In this document: positions 7,065-14,361 of the stretch, one piece after another
Layout: each line of letters begins with the position of its first letter
Position numbering within the stretch: position 1 is the stretch's first letter
From: a virus
IMG/VR virus record: IMGVR_UViG_3300045256_000050
Span: 124,001-188,000 of that record
DNA: 64,000 nucleotides
Reading direction: 5' to 3' (one strand)
Made by a program: the position numbers and the translations under genes
Notes under the pieces: model-generated
What the model was told of the DNA's origin: nothing
Databases searched by the model: none
Seen by the model: the letters and a program-made list of their open reading frames with translations, nothing else

Positions 7065-7831
7065 AGCTCGGCATCTCGTACCCCGTCTTCCACGGCGAGG
7101 AGTTTTTGGAATACACGGTCCGAAGCATCCGCAATCAGGTCGATTGGGTCGGGGTTGTCTACCAAGACTTGTCGTTCAATAGCAACCCAGCACGACCCGA
7201 GATGATCGAACACCTTCACCGACTCAAGGCCAGCGGTCTGATCGACTGCGTTGCCAAATACGACCCTGACTTTTCACTCCGTTACAAAGTCAACGAGGCC
7301 AATGCCAGGAACGTCGGACTGGACTGTGCCATAGCAGCAGGGTGTACGCACCACATCACGGCGGACGTGGACGAGATGTACCTGCCGCACCAGTTGGAGT
7401 ATGTGAAGAAGAACTTCGGGGATCACGATTGCTGTGTGGCCCACTGCGAGGGGTACTACAAGAAGCCGACCTGGAAGCTGGTGCCGCCACCGGACCAACT
7501 GATGCCTATCATTCACACGGTCAACACCCGCTGCGACGTGAACGCCACGTTCCCGGTGCCCCAGGACGACTCACGGAAGATGAAGACGGAGAAGTGTTGG
7601 ATTCTCCGGCGGGACGAGTTTGTTGTCCACCACATGAGCTACGTCAGGAAGAACCTCGTCGAGAAGATCGAGAACACCACCCACAAGTACAAGAGCCATG
7701 CGAAATTCGTGGAAGAGTTTCGTAAATACAACTTAGGAGATAGAGTGCGACTCGCCCCGGACTTCCTCAACCGAAGGACCGTGTTGGTAGAGAACACGTT
7801 CAACATTCCCGAGGAAGTATATGACAGCTAG
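7061..7831 (+). CDS. Glycosyltransferase, family 2-like
   Basis: A 256-aa GT-A-type protein. It begins MKLGISYPVFHGEEFLEYTV, followed by an acceptor/donor region ending in ITADVDEMYLPHQL, where DVDE is the DxD-type metal/nucleotide-sugar site. The N-terminal strand-loop-helix and NARNVGLDCAIAAG (the family's conserved Asn-Arg-G segment before DxD) support this. It probably transfers a sugar to phage DNA, a virion protein or a host surface component; the substrate cannot be told. It is coupled by ATGA to the upstream gene and overlaps the downstream structural gene by 11 nt. Confidence 0.8.
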   Translation: MKLGISYPVFHGEEFLEYTVRSIRNQVDWVGVVYQDLSFNSNPARPEMIEHLHRLKASGLIDCVAKYDPDFSLRYKVNEANARNVGLDCAIAAGCTHHITADVDEMYLPHQLEYVKKNFGDHDCCVAHCEGYYKKPTWKLVPPPDQLMPIIHTVNTRCDVNATFPVPQDDSRKMKTEKCWILRRDEFVVHHMSYVRKNLVEKIENTTHKYKSHAKFVEEFRKYNLGDRVRLAPDFLNRRTVLVENTFNIPEEVYDS

Positions 7832-8183
7832 TTCTGTAACAGGAAAGGGACCGGGTTCATCCAACAAGCCGACGCTCGCCGACCTTTCGATTGCCGCCGG
7901 TGGCCCCCAGATCGTGATCGCCGACGTTCTTCACACCAGTGCGGTTGACAACGCCAGCCCGCCTGCGTCTGGCGGCACGGTCGTTTTCCCGACCCCGCTG
8001 CCCGGTGGTTCGGAGAAGTATGTGGTTAACTTGACGACCGTCAGCGGCGGCCTCGCCTATCTGGTTGATTTGGATGAAAACGATGACGGGGATTTCGTAG
8101 GGTTCAGCGTAATCGTCAATACCGAGTGCGATGTTCACTACATGGTGGCGAAGAAGGGCTACAAGCCGAGCGACGTTCGCTAA
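7821..8183 (+). CDS. Small probable virion protein, 120 aa
   Basis: Gly/Ser/Thr-rich N-terminus (MTASSVTGKGPGSSNKPTL) followed by alternating hydrophobic beta-strand segments, without Cys or catalytic motifs. The style matches phage decoration or fibre-accessory proteins. Its N-terminus resembles the start of the broken gene at 11359 (SSTSVTGVGQG). It overlaps the glycosyltransferase end by 11 nt and the convergent minus gene by 4 nt. Function inferred from composition only. Confidence 0.65.
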   Translation: MTASSVTGKGPGSSNKPTLADLSIAAGGPQIVIADVLHTSAVDNASPPASGGTVVFPTPLPGGSEKYVVNLTTVSGGLAYLVDLDENDDGDFVGFSVIVNTECDVHYMVAKKGYKPSDVR

Positions 8184-8449
8184 AGAAGGACGAAGGCGTC
8201 GGCCGGGACCATCCAGACGTAACCACGCTGTTCTTCAATGTTCAGCTTTGCGAAGCGGGCCTCTTCGGTCCGCTTCTTTGCTTTGCGGACCTTCATCGGC
8301 TCGGACCAGTCGAGGCTGGAGATTTCCAACTCCTCGCCCTCGTCGAACGTCCACTCCTCAAGGGTGTGCGGATCACCGTACTTGTCGTGATCGAGGCGAG
8401 CGAGCAACGTGATGCTCTTGGTGAATTTGACTCTCAAGTCTGGTCCCAC
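8180..8449 (-). CDS. Hypothetical protein, 89 aa
   Basis: Starts at a GTG that overlaps the end of the upstream gene by 16 nt. The sequence is charged (MGPDLRVKFTKSITLLARLD, then WTFDEGEELEISSLDWSEPM) and ends in a hydrophobic strand (RGYVWMVPADAFVLL). It may be a small all-beta protein. Translational coupling to the preceding capsid-targeted gene is likely. Not recognised. Confidence 0.6.
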   Translation of the reverse strand: MGPDLRVKFTKSITLLARLDHDKYGDPHTLEEWTFDEGEELEISSLDWSEPMKVRKAKKRTEEARFAKLNIEEQRGYVWMVPADAFVLL

Positions 8450-9081
8450 TTCAGGTGTTGAACTTGCTTGTACTGTTGTTTTAGATACTGTTCGACACGG
8501 GGCGAGATCACCCGGAACCTAGTATAGAATGGGCCGAACGAGGATGCAACAGCGGCCATTGTCGGGCTGACTTTCAGTTCTTCTGGTTTGATCTGGCCGA
8601 TGACCTGTCGGATGGCCTCCATCGCCTTCTGAACCGAACCGAAGTTCCGCAAGTCCAGGCGAGCCACCATCTCGGCGTTCTCGTGCTGGCTGTTGTTCAT
8701 CAAATTCTGGACGTTCGACAGGAACTTCTGGCCCAGGGCGACCACCGGCTTGAGGAGTCCGGCGAGGGCCGGGTGGTTCCGAGACGTGGTGATGTAAAGG
8801 TACGTCAACCAGTCGGGATCAGTTTCCGTCCCATGAGACTGTTCGGGGGACATGAAGTCCGGGGTTCCAGAGATGGCAGTACGGCCACGGTTACGGATGT
8901 ATGGGTCGAGTTGCTGTACAGCCGACACGATCTGCATCACCTTGTTGTTCAAGATCGCAGTCGGGGAGGCGTGGTAGGTCGTCGTGGCGGCGAACGCATC
9001 GGGTTGCTTCTCACCGTCATCCATGAAGACGTAAGATTTAGTTGCGGCGTCGTCCTGCTCTATGAAGTCTCTGAAACGCAT
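8434..9081 (-). CDS. Probable capsid-targeted internal protein, 215 aa
   Basis: The N-terminus MRFRDFIEQDDAATKSY fits the short aromatic capsid-targeting pattern shared with the genes at 4573, 14362, 37061 and 45556. The remainder is mostly helical, with a Gln/Met-rich middle (VQNLMNNSQHENAEM) and no enzyme signature. The ATG at 9081 was chosen over a start 24 nt upstream because it begins this motif and has a -10-like TAGATA 5 nt before it. It is likely cleaved by the prohead protease and packaged; function after ejection is unknown. Confidence 0.7.
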   Translation of the reverse strand: MRFRDFIEQDDAATKSYVFMDDGEKQPDAFAATTTYHASPTAILNNKVMQIVSAVQQLDPYIRNRGRTAISGTPDFMSPEQSHGTETDPDWLTYLYITTSRNHPALAGLLKPVVALGQKFLSNVQNLMNNSQHENAEMVARLDLRNFGSVQKAMEAIRQVIGQIKPEELKVSPTMAAVASSFGPFYTRFRVISPRVEQYLKQQYKQVQHLKWDQT

Positions 9082-9086
9082 CAGTC

Positions 9087-9092
9087 TATCTA
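9087..9092 (-). promoter_or_regulatory. -10-like TAGATA near a start codon
   Basis: On the minus strand TAGATA is followed by GACTG and the ATG at 9081 (5-nt spacing). It lies in a 35-bp gap between divergent genes. Confidence 0.45.
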
Positions 9093-9116
9093 CGGTCCTC
9101 GTCACTCTTTTACTTC

Positions 9117-9467
9117 ATGACTACCACATTACCGACTTGCTACGGCTGTTTCGTTAACCAATCCTGGGTCACGCAACCCATCTATGACAACATCCCCGCC
9201 CCGCAGCAGACCCCGCTGGTTCACCCGCACCCGCTGTTTTTCATGAACTTCGGGGCGAGTCTGACCGAGGAAGAGAAAGAGATCGTCAACCTGCTGGCAC
9301 TGGCGTTCAACAAATTCGTGGCCCTGGGGGAGAAGCACCCGGCCGACGACTCCGAGTTCTGCACGGCGATCCACGATGCGCAGAAGACGGTGGCGATGCG
9401 GGTGGCCCGGCGGTGTAACCCTGATGTTTGGACACAATACCCGCAAGAGAGCGTAGATAACGTATGA
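9117..9467 (+). CDS. Small helical protein, 116 aa
   Basis: The first ~50 residues are Pro-rich and probably flexible. The last ~60 form two predicted helices: EEEKEIVNLLALAFNKFVAL, then HPADDSEFCTAIHDAQKTVA, ending MRVARR. This two-helix pattern recurs in small phage proteins and is reminiscent of helical-hairpin nucleotide-sponge proteins of the Acb2/Tad1 type, but I cannot confirm membership. It overlaps the following fibre gene by 4 nt. Confidence 0.65.
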   Translation: MTTTLPTCYGCFVNQSWVTQPIYDNIPAPQQTPLVHPHPLFFMNFGASLTEEEKEIVNLLALAFNKFVALGEKHPADDSEFCTAIHDAQKTVAMRVARRCNPDVWTQYPQESVDNV

Positions 9468-10486
9468 CCGAGAAATTAGCCAATAACGCCCAAACCACCC
9501 TCGTCGATGCGATCAACAACACCGATAACCCGGCCGTGTTTAACGTGGCCGTGGCTGATCGTTTTCCGTCGAGCGGGAACTTCCGTGTCATCATTGAAGG
9601 GGAAATCCTCCTGGTGACGGGTGTGAGCGGCAACCAGTTCACCGCCACCCGTGCCCAAGAAGGGACCGAGATCGCATCCCACGCTGCGGGGACGAAGATC
9701 ACTCACATCCTGACGGCCGGTGGCGCTCAGCAGTTCGTGGACGACCGCATCCTTCTTAGCGTTCCGTCGCAGACCGGGAACAACGGCAAGTTCTTGCAGA
9801 CCAACGGCACGACGACTTCGTGGAAGTTCGCCGGGTCACTGGCCGATGTGGTGCCAGATACTCCCGGCCTCTATGACGAGGAGTTCGACGGGACGCTCAA
9901 CACGCTCCCGACGGATTGGTCTTGGGTAGACACAACTGCACCAAGCGGTAGTGATGCGTGGTATGTTAACAAACCTTCCCTTCCAAGTTGGCTGTCGATT
10001 TATGGCGATGGCAGTGGCAATTATTACTTGAAACGAAGTAACTTCACCCCGTCGGGCGACTTCGGTATTTGGTGCAAGGTCATGGTGGGCACTGCCGTGG
10101 ACTCTGTGCGATGTGACTTCCGCATGTATGTCTACAACTCTGGTCGGTCGCAGGGCAGGGCTGTGGAAGTGTATCCACCCCAAAACGACCCTCGGGTGCG
10201 AGCGTTAACAACAAACGGCGGTGAATCAGCATGGTCGTCTGGTGCCGGTTACACAGTCGGTGCCGCAACCACCATTTACTACCTGGGCCTGACAAGATCG
10301 TCGAGCAACGTGTGGCGTGCTTGGGCAAGTACGAGTGGCATGAGCTACCATCAGATTGCCGCACCCGAATCCCACAGCTTCACTCCCGACCACATTCTTT
10401 TCAGCTTTAATACCTATACCATGAAGTGTTTGCTCGGCCTTGATTGGTTGAGGTATCGTAGCGATTTGGATTTCCCGGTTCACTAA
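9464..10486 (+). CDS. Fibre-like virion protein with LamG-like C-terminal domain
   Basis: A 340-aa two-part protein. Residues ~1-90 form a beta-rich attachment module (EGEILLVTGVSGNQFTATRA, then ILTAGGAQQFVDDR) shared with the gene at 12361. The C-terminal ~200 residues, starting near YDEEFDGTLNTLP, resemble a concanavalin/LamG-type jelly roll (FGIWCKVMVG, IYYLGLTR, LLGLDWLRYRS). This layout suits a receptor- or glycan-binding fibre. The stop overlaps the Dam start (TAATG). Confidence 0.75.
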   Translation: MTEKLANNAQTTLVDAINNTDNPAVFNVAVADRFPSSGNFRVIIEGEILLVTGVSGNQFTATRAQEGTEIASHAAGTKITHILTAGGAQQFVDDRILLSVPSQTGNNGKFLQTNGTTTSWKFAGSLADVVPDTPGLYDEEFDGTLNTLPTDWSWVDTTAPSGSDAWYVNKPSLPSWLSIYGDGSGNYYLKRSNFTPSGDFGIWCKVMVGTAVDSVRCDFRMYVYNSGRSQGRAVEVYPPQNDPRVRALTTNGGESAWSSGAGYTVGAATTIYYLGLTRSSSNVWRAWASTSGMSYHQIAAPESHSFTPDHILFSFNTYTMKCLLGLDWLRYRSDLDFPVH

Positions 10487-11331
10487 TGAGTAACAACGAC
10501 GTGCTGGTGAAGTGGACCGGCAGCAAGCGGATTCAAGCCCCGAAGATTGTTGAACACTTCCCCGATGAGATCGACACCTACTACGAACCCTTCCTCGGTG
10601 GGGCGTCGGTCTTCTATTGCCTCGCCAACTCCGGCAAGAAGGTGAAGAAGTACGTCCTCAGTGACATCAACGCCTCCCTGATCGGCATCTACAAGCTCGT
10701 GGCCTCCGACCCGGATTCATTGATGGCGGACTACACAACCCGGTGGACGGAGTTGAAGAAGCAGGGGCAGGATTACTACTACGCCACCCGCACCGAGTTC
10801 AACAAGGACAAAGACCCGAAGAAGTTCTTCTTCCTTTTGCGGACCTGCCGCAACGGACTGGTTCGCCACAACAAGAAGGGCGAGTTCAACAGCGGCTTCC
10901 ACCAGAAGCGGGACGGCATGGTCCCAGCCACGCTCCAGAAAACCGTCAATTCCTGGCACAAGGCGTTCACTGAGAACAACGTCGAGATCAAGGTTGCGAG
11001 CTACGATCACGTCGTAACCACTGAAGGGGACTTGCTTTACATTGATCCGCCCTATGTCACCCCGGAAAACAGTTGGGCATATTTCGGAATGATTGATTTG
11101 GAGCGGATGTACGAGTGGTTACGAAATTCCCCAGGAAAACTCATATTTTCATTTAACGGTTTTAAGGACGGAATTGATTGCAGAATAAATATCCCTGGCG
11201 ACATCTACGACCGTGAGGTTCTGGTCTACAACGGGTTGAACAAGTTCGACCAATTGGCGACGAAAGCGAAGGTCATAGCGAAGGATGCACTCTACATTCG
11301 GGATGTCAGGAAAGGAGATAATTCTGCGTAA
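10486..11331 (+). CDS. dam: DNA adenine N6-methyltransferase (D12 class)
   Basis: A 281-aa SAM-dependent methylase. The N-terminal KWTGSKR is the F/W-x-G-x-K SAM-binding motif, YEPFLGGASVFY is motif I, LSDINASLIGIYK holds the D-x-N ligand for the SAM adenosine, and YIDPPYV at about residues 186-192 is the DPPY catalytic motif. Length matches T4 and E. coli Dam (259-278 aa). It probably methylates phage DNA against host restriction. Its distal third (11080-11330) is more AT-rich than the flanks. It is coupled by TAATG to the fibre gene. Confidence 0.93.
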   Translation: MSNNDVLVKWTGSKRIQAPKIVEHFPDEIDTYYEPFLGGASVFYCLANSGKKVKKYVLSDINASLIGIYKLVASDPDSLMADYTTRWTELKKQGQDYYYATRTEFNKDKDPKKFFFLLRTCRNGLVRHNKKGEFNSGFHQKRDGMVPATLQKTVNSWHKAFTENNVEIKVASYDHVVTTEGDLLYIDPPYVTPENSWAYFGMIDLERMYEWLRNSPGKLIFSFNGFKDGIDCRINIPGDIYDREVLVYNGLNKFDQLATKAKVIAKDALYIRDVRKGDNSA

Positions 11332-11358
11332 ATAGGGGATCAGAGAGGATTCAGAAAT

Positions 11359-11625
11359 ATGTCATCAACTTCCGTTACGGGCGTCGGCCAGGGGGCAATG
11401 CGGCCTCGATCACGGCCTTCACGACCGAAGTGATGACCGCTCTGAACACACTTTCAACGGTGGTGTTCAATAACAGCGGTTCTCTCTGGTTTTGTCCGAG
11501 TTCGTGGTATAATCGTGAACGGGGCGACCCCAGGTACGGTGCAACTCCGGTTCGCCTCCGTTACCAACGGCCAGACCAGCACCATCCAGACGAACTCGTT
11601 CGTCAACTCGACTCGTCGAGCCTAA
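11359..11625 (+). pseudogene. Frameshifted small fibre/decoration-type gene
   Basis: An ATG at 11359 (MSSTSVTGVGQG) and a TAA at 11623-11625 are in the same frame, but the middle reads sensibly only in the -1 frame (NAASITAFTTEVMTALNTLS, then TVVFNNSG). The end returns to the first frame (GFVRVRGIIVNGATPGTVQL, then RFASVTNGQTSTIQTNSF). Two compensating shifts are therefore needed, one near the AGGGGGC run at about 11388-11394 and one near 11470-11485. It could be a real pseudogene, a pair of sequencing indels, or less likely programmed frameshifting. The N-terminus resembles the gene at 7821. Confidence 0.6.
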
Positions 11626-11637
11626 AGAAAGGATAAC

Positions 11638-12357
11638 ATGAAGAAGTTCCTCGCTGTAGTCCTTCTCGCCCTGAGTGTTTCGACGCTCAGGGCCGAAGAC
11701 CCCTACAAACTCACCGACCAGGGCGATTACGAGAAGTCGGATGTTTTACTGAAGCAAATCCAGCCGAACTCGGACGAGTTCGCCAAGTACGCCTTCTACC
11801 GGGGCGTCAACGCCTTCGCCATGAACAACAAGGACGAGGCGAAGAAGTGGCTAGAGTTGGTGTTCGACTCGTTCGACAAAAACATCCCGACCCGCTACAA
11901 GAACACGGCGGGCATGATGTTGTACGACCTGGAGAACTGGAAGAAGGATGACCTGGGCGACATCGGCCGGGACATGGGCATTTCGGGCAACAAGTTGAAG
12001 AACAACTACGCCGGGGAGAAGACCCAACACGTCCAGAAGGAGATCGTCAACAAGCTCGACAAGATGATTAAGGAATTGGAGAACAAGGGCAAGGGCGGCG
12101 ACGGTCAGGCCAACGGGAAAGACTCGTTGCCGGGGCCGGGCGGGCAGGGACAACCGGCCCAGGACTCACACGTCATGGGTGGGTCGGGAGCGGGCAAGGT
12201 GGACGAGAAGAAGCTGCGTCAGGTGGCCGAGAATTGGGGGACGCTGCCTCCGGCTCGGCGGGCCGAGATTATTCAAGAGATCACCCGTGATCTTCCGCCA
12301 AAGTACAAGCCGATGATTGACGAGTATTTCAAAGCTCTCAACAGGACTCATAAATAA
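11638..12357 (+). CDS. Secreted TPR-like protein with a planctomycete-type C-terminal module
   Basis: A 239-aa protein with a signal peptide (MKKFLAVVLLALSVSTLRAE, cleavage probably after RA). Helical TPR-like repeats follow (SDEFAKYAFYRGVNAFAMNN), then a Gly/Pro-rich linker and a C-terminal helix pair containing WGTLPPARRAEIIQEITRDL and PPKYKPMIDEYFKAL. I associate that last module with exported proteins of Planctomycetes, which suggests host origin. AAAGGA precedes the ATG. It probably acts in the host periplasm; it is unusual among virion genes and may be an acquired accessory gene. Confidence 0.7.
   Translation: MKKFLAVVLLALSVSTLRAEDPYKLTDQGDYEKSDVLLKQIQPNSDEFAKYAFYRGVNAFAMNNKDEAKKWLELVFDSFDKNIPTRYKNTAGMMLYDLENWKKDDLGDIGRDMGISGNKLKNNYAGEKTQHVQKEIVNKLDKMIKELENKGKGGDGQANGKDSLPGPGGQGQPAQDSHVMGGSGAGKVDEKKLRQVAENWGTLPPARRAEIIQEITRDLPPKYKPMIDEYFKALNRTHK
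12349..12356 (+). promoter_or_regulatory. T4-late-like CATAAATA fused to a start codon
   Basis: CATAAATA resembles the T4 late promoter TATAAATA and is followed by AAGT and the ATG at 12361. The genome encodes a gp55-like late sigma factor that could use it. Confidence 0.6.
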
Positions 12358-12360
12358 AGT

Positions 12361-13323
12361 ATGTCTATTGAGCAGTATGCAAACAACGCCTCTACGACCC
12401 TGAACGGGTCCATCACGAGCGGAGCGACTTCCATCACTGTGTCGGGGTACAGCACGTTCCCGTCCTCGACACAATTCCGCATCAAGATTGATAACGAGAT
12501 CATGATCGTGACAGGCGGGGCGGGGACGACCACCTGGACTGTCACTCGTGGGGTTGAGGGTACAACCGCCCGGAGTCACGCCGACGGGGCGGTTGTAAAA
12601 CACATCCTGACGGCTGGCGGGCTGGTTCAGACTTTCGAGGACCGGATCAACTCTGGCTTGTTGGCTAACCGACCGACGGCTGGTACGCCGAAGCGGGTTT
12701 ACATTGCTCGTGACGGACGTGGCATTGATGTGGACGACGGATCGGTATGGAACACTCTGACCGGCCTTGCTTACTCGAAACCCCCGGTTCTTGCCAACTT
12801 CTCTTGGGTCAACCAGGGAACTGCGACGGCCACGCAGACCAATCACGGCATTGATTTCTTTATGCCGAACTCTGGGAGCGACCAGTTACGGTACTTGGCG
12901 AAAGCTCCTTCGACCACGCCGATTGACGTGACGATTAGCTTCCAGTCGTTGTTGAGCTTGAACAACTTCAACGCAGCCGGAATGTTTTTATTCAATAGCG
13001 GTGGCGCTCTGGTTATGAGCTACATGCAGGAGTTCAATAACACGGTTACTTACAAGAGATGGAATAGCGTTACCAGCTTCAACTCAGAGCCAAACGGTGC
13101 GGTGCGTGGTATTTCCTTCGGTGCCCAGATGTACCTGAGATACCAAGAAGACTTAACGACTCGTTACTTTAAGGTTTCGATTGACAATAACAACTGGTTG
13201 ACACTGCATTCCGAGAGTAACACAACATTCCTGACGGTGGATAGAATCGCCATTGGCATGCAGATGAACAGTGCTGGCGGAAACACGGCGTTCGCCAAGT
13301 TTGTCCACTTCGAAGAGAGATAA
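12361..13323 (+). CDS. Fibre-like virion protein, paralogue of the 9464 gene in its N-terminus
   Basis: A 320-aa protein. Residues ~1-105 (ASTTLNGSITSGATSITVSG, FRIKIDNEIMIVTGG, RSHADGAVVKHILTAGG) match the attachment module of the gene at 9464. The C-terminal ~190 residues are a different LamG-like beta-sandwich (DVTISFQSLLSLNNFNAAGM, MYLRYQEDLTTRYFKVSIDN). The shared anchor with exchanged distal domain is typical of fibre diversification by recombination. It starts at a promoter-fused ATG, probably leaderless. Confidence 0.75.
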   Translation: MSIEQYANNASTTLNGSITSGATSITVSGYSTFPSSTQFRIKIDNEIMIVTGGAGTTTWTVTRGVEGTTARSHADGAVVKHILTAGGLVQTFEDRINSGLLANRPTAGTPKRVYIARDGRGIDVDDGSVWNTLTGLAYSKPPVLANFSWVNQGTATATQTNHGIDFFMPNSGSDQLRYLAKAPSTTPIDVTISFQSLLSLNNFNAAGMFLFNSGGALVMSYMQEFNNTVTYKRWNSVTSFNSEPNGAVRGISFGAQMYLRYQEDLTTRYFKVSIDNNNWLTLHSESNTTFLTVDRIAIGMQMNSAGGNTAFAKFVHFEER

Positions 13324-13363
13324 AAAACACCCACGGAGAGCAAGGCGTGTGTCTCCGTGGGTG
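13322..13363 (-). terminator. Terminator for the neck gene (minus strand)
   Basis: A 12-bp perfect stem (CACCCACGGAGA / TCTCCGTGGGTG), read on the minus strand, is followed by TTTTTTA. It ends transcription of the gene at 13385-14299 and also separates it from the convergent fibre gene. Confidence 0.85.
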
Positions 13364-13384
13364 CAAACCCAACTCGTGTTGAGT

Positions 13385-14299
13385 TTAGTCCATCGTGATC
13401 GGCAGCGGATCACCGTACCGGGTGATAAGCTGTTCCTCCCACTTCTGTTTCAGTTCCCAGCCCTTGTCTTTCATGTACTGGCCGTCGTTCTGCACGCCGC
13501 CCTGGATGCCAGGAATCTGCGTGTACTTACCCCGGATGTGACCGAGGATAATCATGGCGTGGGCCAGTGCGCCTTCACGGAGGGCTTGGTTGGCGTCTTT
13601 CCAGTCTTTACACTTCTGTAGGTAGTGAACCATGACCCGGCTGCACCGGCACGGGGTCGGGTACAGCTTGACGTAGCCCATGTCGCTGATCCACTCCCAG
13701 CCGCCGATGTTACTCGACACACGGCTGTACATCTGCTCGTATTGCTTGTAGAGAACCCATTCGCCCATACGGCCCCAGATCGGTTGGATCGGGTCGATGA
13801 GGCCACCCTGGATGGAGGCGTAGGCACCACCTGGGTAGAAGTATTCGACCGGAATAGCACCGTCCAAGTCGGACGCCTGGAAGGCGAAGGTGCCCTGTTC
13901 CTTGTAAAACACGTTGCGGATGATGCCCACGTCGTCCGGCATCTTGTAGACGGACTTACCGGCGGTTGTGTTGAAGACGTAGTAGTCGAAGAACTCCCGT
14001 GGGGCGTAGTCTTCGTAAATGTCGAACGCCTCGTCGATTGCGCAGTCCAAACCCTGTTCGTCCAACTCGATTTTCACGACCGGGGCACCGAGCTTCAGCA
14101 ATACATAATCCCGAAGCTTCTGGCGGGTTTCCTCCCGATACTTTCTTTTACTGAGGTTACGCTTGCCCGTGAAGGCGGTGCAGGAGCCGCCGTTGCCGCA
14201 AACCGTCGTGGCCGTAGCCTTTTCGCCGGTGGCACATGCCTTGTCAAAGCTCGCCTGGGACGGGCGACCGATGTTCATACTTCCTGATCCACAAGCCAT
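13385..14299 (-). CDS. Neck protein, gp13-like
   Basis: A 304-aa protein. Residues ~55-98 contain RQKLRDYVLLKLGAPVVKIE, then IDEAFDIYEDYAPREFFDYY, the pattern of gp13-type neck proteins in T4-like cyanophages. Such proteins join the head portal to the tail. The first ~45 residues are Cys/Gly/Ala-rich (MACGSGSMN, CATGEKATATTVCGNGGSC), an unusual extension. Its start faces the large internal-protein gene across a 62-bp region with a palindromic TATATA. A strong terminator follows. Confidence 0.7.
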   Translation of the reverse strand: MACGSGSMNIGRPSQASFDKACATGEKATATTVCGNGGSCTAFTGKRNLSKRKYREETRQKLRDYVLLKLGAPVVKIELDEQGLDCAIDEAFDIYEDYAPREFFDYYVFNTTAGKSVYKMPDDVGIIRNVFYKEQGTFAFQASDLDGAIPVEYFYPGGAYASIQGGLIDPIQPIWGRMGEWVLYKQYEQMYSRVSSNIGGWEWISDMGYVKLYPTPCRCSRVMVHYLQKCKDWKDANQALREGALAHAMIILGHIRGKYTQIPGIQGGVQNDGQYMKDKGWELKQKWEEQLITRYGDPLPITMD

Positions 14300-14331
14300 G
14301 TTGTCTCCTCCAGATTTCGATGGTTCTGTCC

Positions 14332-14340
14332 CATATATAC
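14332..14340. promoter_or_regulatory. Palindromic TATATA element between divergent genes
   Basis: CATATATAC lies in the 62-bp gap between the divergent starts at 14299 and 14362. Similar TATATA elements occur at the divergent junctions near 19014 and 45542. It could act as a -10 or late-promoter core in both directions. Confidence 0.45.
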
Positions 14341-14361
14341 GTTAAGTTCGAGAGGGAAATA

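Noticed and set aside
11430-11636. A 68-codon frame as an independent gene
   Set aside because: Its first part is the shifted middle of the broken gene at 11359. Its last part is out of frame with the sensible C-terminus.
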